Positions 22,260 through 30,957 of a DNA stretch of 64,000 bases are shown in pieces. Position 1 is the first letter of the stretch, and the number at the start of each line of letters is the position of its first letter. The DNA comes from Devosia crocina (GTDB taxonomy: Bacteria; Pseudomonadota; Alphaproteobacteria; Rhizobiales; Devosiaceae): contig NZ_FPCK01000001.1 in the NCBI RefSeq assembly GCF_900116545.1, positions 1,612,001-1,676,000 of the forward strand, written 5' to 3'. Under the pieces are notes generated by a model. That model was not told the origin of the DNA. It was given only the letters and a program-made list of their open reading frames with translations, and did not search any database. The translations under genes and the position numbers were made by a program.

Positions 22260-23492
22260 ATGTCCGTTCGTAAACGCACCTGGACCACGCCTAGAGGTGT
22301 CGAGAAGACTGCATGGGCGGTCGACTACCGCGACGGCAATGGCGTACGCCGGCTCAAGACATTCCCCACCAAGAAGGCCGCAGACAGCTTTGCCGCCACC
22401 GCCCATGTGGAGGTTAGGGAAGGGCTTCACGTTGCCGATAGCGCCAGCGCGACTGTGAGCCAGGCAGGCAAGCTATGGCTATCTGCGGCCACCGCCTCCG
22501 GCCTTGAGCGGTCCTCTGTTCAAGATTACGAGCGGACCTTCAGGCTTCATATCGAGCCGCTGATCGGTAACTTGCGCCTTACGACATTGAACACGCCGCG
22601 CCTGCGAGCCTTCACCGACGAGCTGCGAGACTCGGGCCGATCTGCCTCCATGACCCGTCGGGTGATGACGACGCTGGGCACCATGCTTGCCGATGCGCAG
22701 GAGCGTGGTCTGGTGGTGCGCAATGCCGTAAGGGACATGACCGGGCGCCGCGCCACCGAGAGCCGTCAGGAGAAGCGCCAGAAGGGCCGGTTAAAGGTTG
22801 GGACGGATATTCCCAGCCTTGAGGACATAAAGGCGCTGGCTGGCTCGCTACAGGGCCGCTGGAGGCCTTTGATTATCACTGCGGTGTTCACCGGCCTCCG
22901 GGCTTCAGAACTTCGCGGACTGCGATGGAAGGACATCGACTTTGAGCGGCGCGAACTCCGCGTTCATCAGCGCGCCGATCGGTTCAATGCCATCGGCAAG
23001 CCTAAGTCAGTCACCGGAGAGCGCACCATCCCCCTGCCCCCACTGGTGGCGAACACGTTACGGGAATGGAAGCTGACATGCCCGCGGCTGGACAGCGGCA
23101 AGGTCGACCCTAGCGGCAAAAAGGTCATGGTGCTCGACCTCGTGTTCCCCAATGGCCAGGGCAAGGTTGAGGCATTGGGAAACATCCTCAAGCGAGGGCT
23201 TCACCCGGCATGGATCGCGGCCGGCGTAACAGTGGAGACGGGAGAGGTCGATGCCGACGGCAAGCCGATCCTTGGTCCGCGATACACCGGCATGCACTGC
23301 CTCCGCCATTGGTTTGCGAGCTGGTGCATCAATCGAAAAGAGGATGGAGGGCTGGCCCTTCCCCCGAAGGTGGTCCAAGACCGACTTGGGCACTCCACCA
23401 TAGCATTGACGATGGACCGTTACGGGCACTTGTTCCCGAGAGGCGATGACGGGGCGGAAATGGCTGCAGCCGAAGCATTCGTGCTCCGCTAG
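22260..23492 (+). CDS. int: Tyrosine recombinase / phage integrase (410 aa)
   Basis: The N-terminus has an Arm-DNA-binding segment and a SAM-like core-binding domain (residues about 60-160). The catalytic domain shows the first Arg (TGLRASELRGLRW), HCLRH with His/Arg, LGHST, and the Tyr in MDRYGHLFP near residue 388. The gene ends 2 bp before the arm-like repeat and 58 bp before the tRNA-Thr fragment. It catalyses integration and excision of the element at that tRNA gene. Confidence 0.95.
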   Translation: MSVRKRTWTTPRGVEKTAWAVDYRDGNGVRRLKTFPTKKAADSFAATAHVEVREGLHVADSASATVSQAGKLWLSAATASGLERSSVQDYERTFRLHIEPLIGNLRLTTLNTPRLRAFTDELRDSGRSASMTRRVMTTLGTMLADAQERGLVVRNAVRDMTGRRATESRQEKRQKGRLKVGTDIPSLEDIKALAGSLQGRWRPLIITAVFTGLRASELRGLRWKDIDFERRELRVHQRADRFNAIGKPKSVTGERTIPLPPLVANTLREWKLTCPRLDSGKVDPSGKKVMVLDLVFPNGQGKVEALGNILKRGLHPAWIAAGVTVETGEVDADGKPILGPRYTGMHCLRHWFASWCINRKEDGGLALPPKVVQDRLGHSTIALTMDRYGHLFPRGDDGAEMAAAEAFVLR

Positions 23493-23493
23493 A

Positions 23494-23513
23494 TGCGACA
23501 CGGACGCAACATG
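23494..23513 (+). repeat. Integrase-proximal arm-type site, copy 3
   Basis: TGCGACACGGACGCAACATG, starting 1 bp after the integrase stop codon. It matches the copies at 43-62 (inverted) and 113-132 at 18 of 20 positions each. It sits 38 bp from the tRNA-derived core, the usual distance for an arm site. Confidence 0.6.
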
Positions 23514-23525
23514 GAGGGCAAAATT

Positions 23526-23540
23526 CCCCGCATTACGGGG
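23526..23540 (+). terminator. Weak hairpin after the integrase gene
   Basis: CCCCG and CGGGG pair around a CATTA loop, just downstream of the integrase and arm site. There is no T-run, so it may only contribute to transcription arrest or be part of the attachment region. Confidence 0.3.
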
Positions 23541-23550
23541 CCCTGCCCCT

Positions 23551-23597
23551 CATTTGTAATCAGGGGGTCGCGGGTTCGAACCCTGCTGCCGGCACCA
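23551..23597 (+). other. attR: 3' portion of a tRNA-Thr(TGT) gene
   Basis: The stretch runs from the anticodon loop and 3' stem (CATTTGTAATCAG) through the variable loop, T-arm (GGGTTCGAACCC) and acceptor half to GCCGGCACCA. The matching 5' half is absent upstream, where phage DNA sits instead, so this is the bacterial 3' remnant left after integration. The intact gene should be at attL. Confidence 0.85.
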
Positions 23598-23775
23598 GTT
23601 CCACATATCGTCGTTGCCTTGCTGAGTGACTCATGCAGCAGGAGCTGTGCGCTTCCCATTAGCGGCTAATCCTGTCGGCTCAGAGCGCCGGCTTTGCTAA
23701 ATGGCCATTTTGCCCATAGGAAATCGCAGGTGCCTGTCTTACGGTGCGCCGAACTAGAATCTCTCAGGCGAAATT

Positions 23776-25209
23776 GTGACCGAGTATCTCCCACGAATCG
23801 CAGCGGGCATTCCCGGCCTAGATGCAGTCCTTGGCGGCGGCTTCGTTGATGGCGCATCCTATATCCTTCAGGGTCAGCCAGGCGCGGGCAAGACGATCCT
23901 TGCCAATCAGATTGCCTTCGAAGCGCTCAGGGCCGGCCGAAAGGTGCTGTACATCACCCTTTTGGCAGAGACGCACGACCGCCTCTTCCAATCGCTCAGC
24001 ACCTTGGACTTCTTTGACAAGGAGCGGCTCGGAAACGGCATCGTCTATCTCAGCGTCTTTCAGACTCTGAAGGACGAGGGACTTTCTGCTGTCGTCTCGC
24101 TTCTGCGGCAGGAAACGCGCCGGCAACAGGCTACACTGCTGATATTCGATGGCCTCTTGAACGCCCGGGACCGAGCGGAAACGGACATCGACGTCAAGAC
24201 TTTCGTGGCGGAAGTGCAGAGCCAGGCTGCCTTCGTTGGATGCACCGTTCTTTTCCTGACAAGTGCTCGCCTGGCCGATCAGAGTCCGGAACACACCATG
24301 GTCGATGGTGTCATCGAGCTATACGATGAACTGGTCGGCATGCGGTCGGCGCGTCGGCTCCAGGTTCGCAAGTCTCGCGGGAGCGGTGCGCTCGGCGGCT
24401 ATCATCAATTCGAGATCACTAGCAGCGGTATCTGCATCTATCCCCGGCTCGAGTCCAGTCTGTCCCACCCATCCATTCCAGACATGCCTTCTGCCAAGCG
24501 CATCTCGACTGGCATCGAAGGCTTGGATGAGCTGTTTCTGGGCGGTATCCCGAGCGGCTCTGTCACTCTCCTTCTCGGATCTTCAGGCAGCGGTAAGACC
24601 TCGCTCGGGCTTGATTTCCTGAGCGAAAGTTCCGCAGCAGAACCTGGCATGCTGTTTGGGTTCTACGAGACTCCTGAGCGCCTCCTGATCAAGGCGGATG
24701 CTCTAGGCATCTCCCTGCGGGAACAAGTGGAACAAGGCGCTGTCTATATGCGCTGGCAGCCGCTAACGGAAAACCTGATCGACAAGCTTGGCCATCGCCT
24801 GCTTGAAGAAGTCCGGGCGCGCGGGATCAAGCGCCTCGTGATCGACGCACTTGCTGGCTTCGAGCGCGCTTGCCTCTATTCTCCAAGGCTTATCGAGTTC
24901 TTCGCAGCGCTCTGCAACGAGTTGCGGGCGCTTGATGTCACCACCATCGTCACCTGGGAAAAAGACAGCAGCGCCGGTTCCGGTGCACCCGGACCAGAGC
25001 TGTATAGCCTTATCGACAATCTGGTCACGCTTAGACAGGTGCCGCGCCGTTCCGGAGTCACACGCTCCATCGCTTTGCTTAAGGTCAGGGACGGAGCCTT
25101 CGAGCCCGCACTGCATGAATTTGTCATAGGAACCACTGGCCTGAAGGTCGCGTTCCCCGTGGATTATCCATCCAATTCGCTCTCGATCAGTGAAAATTCG
25201 GGGCTCTGA
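23776..25209 (+). CDS. KaiC-like double RecA-domain ATPase (477 aa)
   Basis: Two RAD55/KaiC lobes, with Walker A motifs GQPGAGKT (33-40) and GSSGSGKT (about 267-274). The catalytic-Glu positions read LAETHDRL and YETPERLL, a single Glu followed by Thr in each instead of KaiC's Glu-Glu. At the place of cyanobacterial Ser431-Thr432 the sequence reads Tyr-Ser. It is thus a bacterial KaiC homologue, probably an ATP-dependent signalling protein. The GTG at 23776 is the chosen start. A receiver gene follows 35 bp downstream. Confidence 0.88.
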   Translation: MTEYLPRIAAGIPGLDAVLGGGFVDGASYILQGQPGAGKTILANQIAFEALRAGRKVLYITLLAETHDRLFQSLSTLDFFDKERLGNGIVYLSVFQTLKDEGLSAVVSLLRQETRRQQATLLIFDGLLNARDRAETDIDVKTFVAEVQSQAAFVGCTVLFLTSARLADQSPEHTMVDGVIELYDELVGMRSARRLQVRKSRGSGALGGYHQFEITSSGICIYPRLESSLSHPSIPDMPSAKRISTGIEGLDELFLGGIPSGSVTLLLGSSGSGKTSLGLDFLSESSAAEPGMLFGFYETPERLLIKADALGISLREQVEQGAVYMRWQPLTENLIDKLGHRLLEEVRARGIKRLVIDALAGFERACLYSPRLIEFFAALCNELRALDVTTIVTWEKDSSAGSGAPGPELYSLIDNLVTLRQVPRRSGVTRSIALLKVRDGAFEPALHEFVIGTTGLKVAFPVDYPSNSLSISENSGL

Positions 25210-25244
25210 GCTATCTTGACGACGTTCCGGTTTCGCCCACCGCC

Positions 25245-25604
25245 ATGGCAATAATTGTAATTGCAGAAGACGAATATCTGCTTGCCACAATGCTTGAGGC
25301 CATTCTCGAAGACGAGAACCACGAGGTGCGCATGGCGCCTCATGGGGTAGCGGCACTCAAGCTTGTGCGCGCGCATAAGCCTGACCTCTTGATCACCGAC
25401 TTCATGATGCCCTTGATGACTGGCCTTGAGCTTGCCCAAGCGGTGCGGGAAGACCCGGAGATTAGCGCAATACCGATTCTTTTGGTCAGTGGAGCGCAAG
25501 GTTCGATCGGCCGCGCGCATCCCGAGGCCTTCGATGCAGTGCTGGACAAGCCCTATGACCCCGCCAGGTTGGTGGCCGCCGTGAACGAGCTGCTTTCGGA
25601 CTAG
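25245..25604 (+). CDS. CheY-like single-domain response regulator (119 aa)
   Basis: A complete receiver domain: acidic pocket EDE near residues 8-10, phosphoacceptor Asp in LLITDFMMP (about 51), conserved Ser/Thr in LLVSGA, and Lys in DKPYD. There is no output domain. It follows the KaiC-like gene on the same strand by 35 bp, so the two are probably co-transcribed. KaiC-REC pairing is known in other bacteria. Confidence 0.9.
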   Translation: MAIIVIAEDEYLLATMLEAILEDENHEVRMAPHGVAALKLVRAHKPDLLITDFMMPLMTGLELAQAVREDPEISAIPILLVSGAQGSIGRAHPEAFDAVLDKPYDPARLVAAVNELLSD

Positions 25605-25868
25605 CAGGGCCAGCTACGTTTCACCGTAGGAGCTTACGGTGCTATCTTCCGCACGGCCGCAGATCACATCGATGCCCGTCGCGATCTCATTTCCTGATCC
25701 AGTACATCGTCAAGTTGCGGCATGCTGGATCAGCTTCGCAAAGCTTCGGCGGACCAAGTCTGACGCCAAACACAATCCATCGGCGCTGCGCGTACCCCGA
25801 TCTCAACGACTGCATCGCCGCCCGCAACGATCGCTTCTACGCGCAAGGGCCAGATCCCTCGTGCGGAA

Positions 25869-26783
25869 TTATGGTGCATTCTTCTGCACGATGCAGTTTC
25901 CACCGGCGCGGACCAGCTGCTGGCAGAGTTCTCGCGCCTCTTCCTGACTCTGCCTGCCCACCATGGCCGAAAAGCGCATGCGATTGCCGAAGCTGGGGTT
26001 GCGCACGCTGATCATCATCAATTGCTCGTTGCCAAGAATGCTTGCGAAGCGCTGTTGTGCAGAGTGGAACCTGTCTTGGGCAAGGTTGGCCGTAGCGCTT
26101 TGACCAAGAAGCACGCCCCATGGCTGCCAGTGGGCAGGGCTGGCAACGAGATTGGGCGTACTGACCGATATAGCCATGTCCAGGCAGGCAGACTGGAAAT
26201 CCAGTTCCTTGTCCAGGGTATAGTCTACATCGCCGACATTGTCTGCAAGCCACTGGTCGACAGGATAGCCGGTGATGATCATCACGTAGTTGCGTGTCTC
26301 GGCGGGCAGCGCACCTCCGCCTCGCGCGACATAGCCGCTCATCCGCCCTTCCCCGCCATTATACGCTGCGGCAGCCAAGCCGAGATTGCCGTACTTTATC
26401 TCAAGGAACCGCAGATACTCCGCAGACCGCGCCATCGCTTCGGCCGGATCGAAAGGATCGGCAAGGCCGCGCAGCCTTGCGGTTGTGGGCATGAATTGCG
26501 CGATGCCCTGAGCACCCGCAGGGCTTAAGGCTGCAGGATCGAACCGACTTTCCTGCCAGATGAGCCTTGCAAAGAACCCAACGGGCAAGCCCCAATGTGT
26601 GGCAAATGCCTCGATAGCGGCACATGTATCGGCTCGGTAGCTTGCTTGCTCGATGCAGATTTCCTTACCGTCGAGGTCAAAACATGTCCGCCCCTCAGCC
26701 TCTTCCGCGAGTACCGGCGATGACACGGCGATAGCAAGCCAGAGCAGCGAACTGACCAAGGCAGCGCAGACAGAATTTATCAT
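25869..26783 (-). CDS. Exported lytic transglycosylase (SLT) with probable SPOR domain (304 aa)
   Basis: A signal peptide covers residues 1-26. The SLT domain spans about 55-160: WQESRFDPAALSPAGAQGIAQFMP with catalytic Glu, and AAAYNGGEGRM. A C-terminal segment (about 225-300, ending REL CQQLVRAGGNC) has the alternating form of an SPOR peptidoglycan-binding domain. It cleaves murein in the periplasm. It is convergent with the receiver gene, separated by 264 bp with no clear gene. Confidence 0.85.
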   Translation of the reverse strand: MINSVCAALVSSLLWLAIAVSSPVLAEEAEGRTCFDLDGKEICIEQASYRADTCAAIEAFATHWGLPVGFFARLIWQESRFDPAALSPAGAQGIAQFMPTTARLRGLADPFDPAEAMARSAEYLRFLEIKYGNLGLAAAAYNGGEGRMSGYVARGGGALPAETRNYVMIITGYPVDQWLADNVGDVDYTLDKELDFQSACLDMAISVSTPNLVASPAHWQPWGVLLGQSATANLAQDRFHSAQQRFASILGNEQLMMISVRNPSFGNRMRFSAMVGRQSQEEARELCQQLVRAGGNCIVQKNAP

Positions 26784-26931
26784 ATCCGCAGCTAAGCACC
26801 ATCAGCTTGCCCCAGCAAGGCCGCTGCAGCCCCACCTAACCGAGGCAATCGCCGGAACGGGAAACATGGGAGATCATTGGCGTGCCGTGGCGCAAGGATT
26901 GGCTAGCGCTGGAAGTTCAGAGGATGCCGCC

Positions 26932-27285
26932 ATGATCCCGACGCGAACGCACGCGGTTCTCGATTATCTAACCGGAGCACTGCTGATCGTTGCACCTTAC
27001 CTTTTCGGCTTTGCCGACGGTACGATCGCCCAATGGCTGCCGATGCTGCTCGGCACTGTCACCATCGTGATGAGTTTGATAACTCGGTACGAGCTCAGTT
27101 TCTCCAAGATCATCCCGCTCAATGTTCATCTCGCCATAGACATTGCGAGCGGTGTGTTGCTGGCCACGTCTCCTTGGCTTTTAGGCTTCGCTGATCGGAT
27201 CTGGTGGCCGCACCTGTTGGTAGGGCTCACTGAGATCATCGTGCCCACGCTCACGCGCCGGACACCTACAGGGTCTTTGGCTTGA
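26932..27285 (+). CDS. SPW-repeat-like membrane protein (117 aa)
   Basis: Four hydrophobic segments form two similar halves: APYLFGFADGTIAQWLP and SPWLLGFADRIWWPHLL each precede a second helix. This is the SPW-repeat pattern of small inner-membrane proteins. The start at ATG 26932 is preceded by AGAGGATG. Function is unknown. It is the first of a row of small rightward genes after the transglycosylase. Confidence 0.75.
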   Translation: MIPTRTHAVLDYLTGALLIVAPYLFGFADGTIAQWLPMLLGTVTIVMSLITRYELSFSKIIPLNVHLAIDIASGVLLATSPWLLGFADRIWWPHLLVGLTEIIVPTLTRRTPTGSLA

Positions 27286-27321
27286 TATGCGCTCGCTAGA
27301 ACGAGTCTGAAAGGATTGACT

Positions 27322-27450
27322 ATGGTCGATCACAGAAATGACCGAAAGATTGGCCGAATTATTGTCGGGGCGTTTGTGCTGCTTCTGGCACTTGCCATAG
27401 CATATGTGCTGGTCAGTCAGAGCGGCGTAGTGCCGGGGGACAGCCGGTAG
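27322..27450 (+). CDS. Small single-pass membrane protein (42 aa)
   Basis: A 42-residue ORF with a charged N-terminus (VDHRNDRKIGR), one strong hydrophobic helix (IIVGAFVLLLALAIAYVLV) and a short tail. AAAGGA lies 8 bp upstream of the ATG. It starts 36 bp after the SPW-like gene and is probably in the same transcript. The family is unknown. Confidence 0.6.
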   Translation: MVDHRNDRKIGRIIVGAFVLLLALAIAYVLVSQSGVVPGDSR

Positions 27451-27574
27451 GCGGGGATGCTGGGACCCCCACCACGCAAACGGCACCTGCAAATTCCTAG
27501 CACACTCCTGAAGAAGGATAACTCAAGGCGTCCTGAAAGCTTGTGCTGTCAGAAATCTCGTATCAGATGGCCTG

Positions 27575-27895
27575 ATGAGATTTCTTCGCGCCTTTGTCGT
27601 CTTGGGCATACCTCTGCTTGTCGCCGCGGCGGCAGGGTTGTTCCTCTTACTGTGGATCATGGGAGCCTCGGCCGTTCAGGGCGAGGGCCCATCCCTTGGA
27701 TATAGCGTCGGGCTAGTGGCACTGTTTTCCTACCCTGCGGCTTGTCAGGTCTTCATAATCGCCTGGGCAATATGTCAGTGGCAGAGGTGGCGGATAGCAC
27801 AGGTCTTTGTTCGTCTGATGTGGGTCAGCCTGATCTTTTTTGCTGCCGCCATGGCCTACGCGCTCTATCTTCTGAGCCCATATCTAGCGACATAA
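27575..27895 (+). CDS. Small membrane protein (106 aa)
   Basis: Three predicted transmembrane helices at about residues 5-30, 43-67 and 78-103. No soluble domain or family is recognised. It lies between small exported proteins on the same strand. Confidence 0.65.
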   Translation: MRFLRAFVVLGIPLLVAAAAGLFLLLWIMGASAVQGEGPSLGYSVGLVALFSYPAACQVFIIAWAICQWQRWRIAQVFVRLMWVSLIFFAAAMAYALYLLSPYLAT

Positions 27896-28004
27896 TGCAG
27901 CCGTATGGCTCTTTGCCCCGAACTCGGCGTCTGGTTTCTTTGACAGTGCGCACCAAGATCAGACTCGCTTCCGTCGTCTCATGGATGAAACGAGGAGCTA
28001 CACC

Positions 28005-28361
28005 ATGCGCATCTTCCGAGTTCCATTAGGGGTCTGTCTGGCAACACTTTCCTTTGGCGTGGCTGCAGGTGAGCCGCCTTCGGACACACGGCGGCTCTCG
28101 ATCGGGAGCACTGGCGTGATGTGCACGGTGGCGCCATGTCCATGGCGGGGCATAATCGACCTTGATGACACCGACCGTGATCCGATCCGGCCCTTGTGGA
28201 GCGGAGAAACGTTACCTGTCTTGGTCGCAACGCCCGATCACGCGCGGGAGATCGAAGCAGCGTGGGAAGATCGGAGATGTCTTGAGATCGAGGGCGCGAT
28301 CCTTGCGTCCGGCGAGCCACCCTCGGTTCGCGTTGATCGGATCATCGGAGCTTGCGCATGA
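28005..28361 (+). CDS. Exported hypothetical protein (118 aa)
   Basis: I chose ATG 28005 rather than the ATG eight codons earlier because it begins a standard signal peptide (MRIFRVPLGVCLATLSFGVAAG). The mature part has four Cys (CTVAPC, RRCLEI, GACA) and strand-like segments. The ATGA at the end couples it to the lipoprotein gene downstream. Its form resembles small periplasmic DUF6438-type proteins, but this is not certain. Confidence 0.6.
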   Translation: MRIFRVPLGVCLATLSFGVAAGEPPSDTRRLSIGSTGVMCTVAPCPWRGIIDLDDTDRDPIRPLWSGETLPVLVATPDHAREIEAAWEDRRCLEIEGAILASGEPPSVRVDRIIGACA

Positions 28362-29965
28362 GAACGAGCTTGGCGACGTTGGTTTTCTGCCTTCTCGCAT
28401 GCGGTTGCGCCAGCGCTGATGAAGTCGAGGATCTGAGCCGTCATATCGGTAAGGCCGTTGCTGCATTCGAAGCCGCTTCGCATTACCAGGAGCAATGCGA
28501 CAGGCTCGACGCGGCAAGCGTATCCCAGCGAAGAGATATTCTGGCCGATTGGCGGTACGGCAACGATCAGGCTGATTATGATCGTGTGATGTCTGGCCTT
28601 ACTAGGCAAATTCCGGAGCTCCAAGAACAGCTCGAATCACAAAGCGCTGCGCTTGCAGAGACCATCTCCAGGGATCTGCAACGCGATACTGCACAGTGCG
28701 ATAAACTCGATGAGGTACTCTCTGATGAACAATTCGCCGTTCGCTCGAGCGTGCGGGAATTGCTCTCGCTCACACGCAAGTTGGGGATCGACATACCAGA
28801 TCGTCCGGAGATGGTGCCTCTAGTCAAAACGTTGGAGGAGACAGAAATATTGCCGCTTGCAACACTCTCGGCACGGCTGGAAATCCAGATGGCCCAGATT
28901 GGCAGCAAGGAGGGTGCTCGCGAGTTGCGCAATCTGCGAGCCGCGCGCGAAGAGCACGCGGAAGCTCGGCTTGAAGCAGATGGCGTACAGATCCTGTTCG
29001 GCCGCGTGACGGAAGACGACGAGTTGCGGGAGTGGCGCGATGACATGCAATCGGCTTTCAAGGCTAGATGCAGATCGTTTTCAGAAGATGCGCATGAGGC
29101 GCGCATGGCTGCATCCGTGGGACAGGATATGGTCCTCGTGGGCCTGCCGCGCGGCGTCGTAGATAGTACAGAGGGTGGGACCGTTACCCTCAATAATTGC
29201 AGCCTCTTCACCCTGGAGGAGACTGGACGGCCGATGGTCCAGGAAGAGGATAGTGCTGGACTCATGCTGCGTCCGCTGGAGTTCAGCGAGGCTTACGCCG
29301 GTCCCGCCGCAGGCATCGCGCTAAACGATGTAGATCGCCTCATCTACGATGCGAGCTTCGACACACGCCTCGATGGCTTCGGCAATGGATATGTCGATAG
29401 GCAGGAGGACCTTTATGTGCTTCTGCGTGATGGCACCGCCTATCTGCATCAATGGAGTTTCCCCTTCACTGACCTCGCGGTCACCCTGTCGCAACATCGG
29501 GAACCGGATCGTTGGTTCACCTGGGCCGAGCGCGATGGGAAAATAACGTTGACCTCGACTGGTGGTGTCAACTCAGGCGCTGAACACATCATCGAGACGC
29601 CACACCGCCTCGTTCCTTTCGATGCGCAGCTGCTCGATGCGGAGTATTATTATCTGCAGGTGGGCATGGGCGGGGCCCGGCAGGACCGGCGCTTCGCGTT
29701 CTCTGAGGACGGAGCGGTGCGATACAGCCGCGGCGGCTTCGTTGCCGGCAATTTGGGCACCAGCTATATCATTGTGTCAGGCGAAGATGATCCCGACACA
29801 CTGGCGCGATATCGGATCGAGGACTTCACGCTGATCCTTGAAAATGATGGTGAAGTGGAGCGCCTTTTCCTCGCCCGCCCTGAGAGCACCGATAGGAAGA
29901 GGCCGGACACTCTCGTCATCGAAGGCACTGCTTATTGGCTCGATGACGAGGCGGGAGGAGAATGA
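28358..29965 (+). CDS. Putative lipoprotein with coiled coil (535 aa)
   Basis: The start overlaps the previous stop by ATGA. The signal sequence ends in a lipobox-like LLAC. Residues about 20-235 are a charged helical region with coiled-coil character. Residues 240-530 are beta-rich with repeating FxLLxDGxAY-like strands (LYVLLRDGTAYLH, FAFSEDGAVRYSRGG). No family is recognised. It is probably a periplasmic or outer-membrane-anchored protein acting with the small exported protein encoded just before it. Confidence 0.6.
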   Translation: MRTSLATLVFCLLACGCASADEVEDLSRHIGKAVAAFEAASHYQEQCDRLDAASVSQRRDILADWRYGNDQADYDRVMSGLTRQIPELQEQLESQSAALAETISRDLQRDTAQCDKLDEVLSDEQFAVRSSVRELLSLTRKLGIDIPDRPEMVPLVKTLEETEILPLATLSARLEIQMAQIGSKEGARELRNLRAAREEHAEARLEADGVQILFGRVTEDDELREWRDDMQSAFKARCRSFSEDAHEARMAASVGQDMVLVGLPRGVVDSTEGGTVTLNNCSLFTLEETGRPMVQEEDSAGLMLRPLEFSEAYAGPAAGIALNDVDRLIYDASFDTRLDGFGNGYVDRQEDLYVLLRDGTAYLHQWSFPFTDLAVTLSQHREPDRWFTWAERDGKITLTSTGGVNSGAEHIIETPHRLVPFDAQLLDAEYYYLQVGMGGARQDRRFAFSEDGAVRYSRGGFVAGNLGTSYIIVSGEDDPDTLARYRIEDFTLILENDGEVERLFLARPESTDRKRPDTLVIEGTAYWLDDEAGGE

Positions 29966-30088
29966 ACAGGGGGGAGGAAGCGCGGCGGAGCCACATTCGT
30001 GGAGGTCGGCTGAACTCTTTGCATAAGCTAGTTAGCCGAACGATCGGGCGCGGCAGGCGTTGGTCATGGGCAAACTCAGGAGTGTCCC

Positions 30089-30946
30089 GTGTCGCAATTC
30101 CCCAAGCCCCCTTTTCCTGAACAGCCACAAGCCATCCCAGGCAGCACCGCAAAAATGGATCCGGTGCCCGATCATGGCGAGGCGAGCTACAAAGGCAGCG
30201 GTCGCCTTGCGGGCAAGAAGGCGCTGATCACCGGTGGTGATTCCGGCATCGGGCGCGCCGTAGCAATCGCATTTGCGCGCGAAGGCGCCGATGTCGCCAT
30301 TTCATATCTCAACGAAGACGACGATGCCGAAGACACCCGCCGGAATATCGAAGAGGCTGGCAGAAAATGCGTTCTCATCCCCGGCGACATCTCGGACCGT
30401 GAACACTGCCGCGAGTTGGTCCGCCAAACCGCCGACGCTTTCGGCGGCATCGACATTCTGGTCAACAATGCAGCGCACCAAAACACATTCGACTCGCTCG
30501 AGGAGATCCCGGACGAGGAGTGGGAAGTGACCATGGCGACCAACATCTCGGCGATGTTCTACATCACCAAGGCTGCGGTGGCGCACATGAAGGAGGGTGC
30601 CTCGATCATCAACACCTCCTCCGTCAACGCGGACAGCCCCAGCCCTGCCCTTTTGGCCTACGCGACCACCAAGGGCGCCATTCAGAACTTCACCGCTGGC
30701 CTCGCACAGATGCTCGCAGAGAAAGGCATACGGGCCAACACGGTTGCCCCCGGCCCCGTTTGGACGCCACTTATTCCTTCCACTATGCCAGATGAGAAGG
30801 TGAAGAATTTCGGCAAGCAGGTCCCGATGGAGCGGCCGGCGCAACCCCGCGAATTGGCACCGGTTTATGTCATGTTGGCGAGCGATGAATCGAGCTACGT
30901 TTCGGGGGCCACGATCGCCGTGACGGGCGGCAAACCCATCATCTGA
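30089..30946 (+). CDS. SDR-family NAD(P)-dependent oxidoreductase (285 aa)
   Basis: Rossmann motif GGDSGIGRA (about 49-57), NNAA, catalytic Ser in INTSSVN, and YATTK (Tyr/Lys) are all present. The N-terminal 40-residue Pro-rich extension is typical of the YhdF/YghA-type stress SDRs (glucose/ribitol dehydrogenase-like). The start is GTG 30089 with AGGAG 7 bp upstream. The DUF4336 gene follows 11 bp later. Substrate unknown. Confidence 0.88.
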   Translation: MSQFPKPPFPEQPQAIPGSTAKMDPVPDHGEASYKGSGRLAGKKALITGGDSGIGRAVAIAFAREGADVAISYLNEDDDAEDTRRNIEEAGRKCVLIPGDISDREHCRELVRQTADAFGGIDILVNNAAHQNTFDSLEEIPDEEWEVTMATNISAMFYITKAAVAHMKEGASIINTSSVNADSPSPALLAYATTKGAIQNFTAGLAQMLAEKGIRANTVAPGPVWTPLIPSTMPDEKVKNFGKQVPMERPAQPRELAPVYVMLASDESSYVSGATIAVTGGKPII

Positions 30947-30957
30947 CCGGTCCCGCC

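Larger units (their letters stand above)
1..23597. mobile_element. Integrated phage-derived element inserted at tRNA-Thr (left end outside window)
   Basis: The right boundary is defined by a tyrosine integrase gene followed by a 3' tRNA-Thr fragment at 23551-23597. The left boundary is not in the window, but two 20-bp sequences at 43-62 and 113-132 match the integrase-proximal repeat at 23494-23513 at 18 of 20 positions each, which suggests attL lies just upstream of position 1. Contents include phage-type small genes, a tail assembly chaperone, a tape measure protein, Arc-type regulators and accessory cargo. No terminase, portal, capsid or lysis gene was recognised, so a remnant or satellite is more likely than an intact prophage. 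Confidence 0.75.

Noticed and set aside
23521..23597. A complete tRNA-Thr gene next to the integrase.
   Set aside because: Only the anticodon loop through CCA is present; no D-arm or 5' acceptor strand precedes it.
25639..25947. ORFs in the gap between the receiver gene and the transglycosylase.
   Set aside because: They have biased composition, no ribosome-binding site and lie partly antisense to the transglycosylase end.
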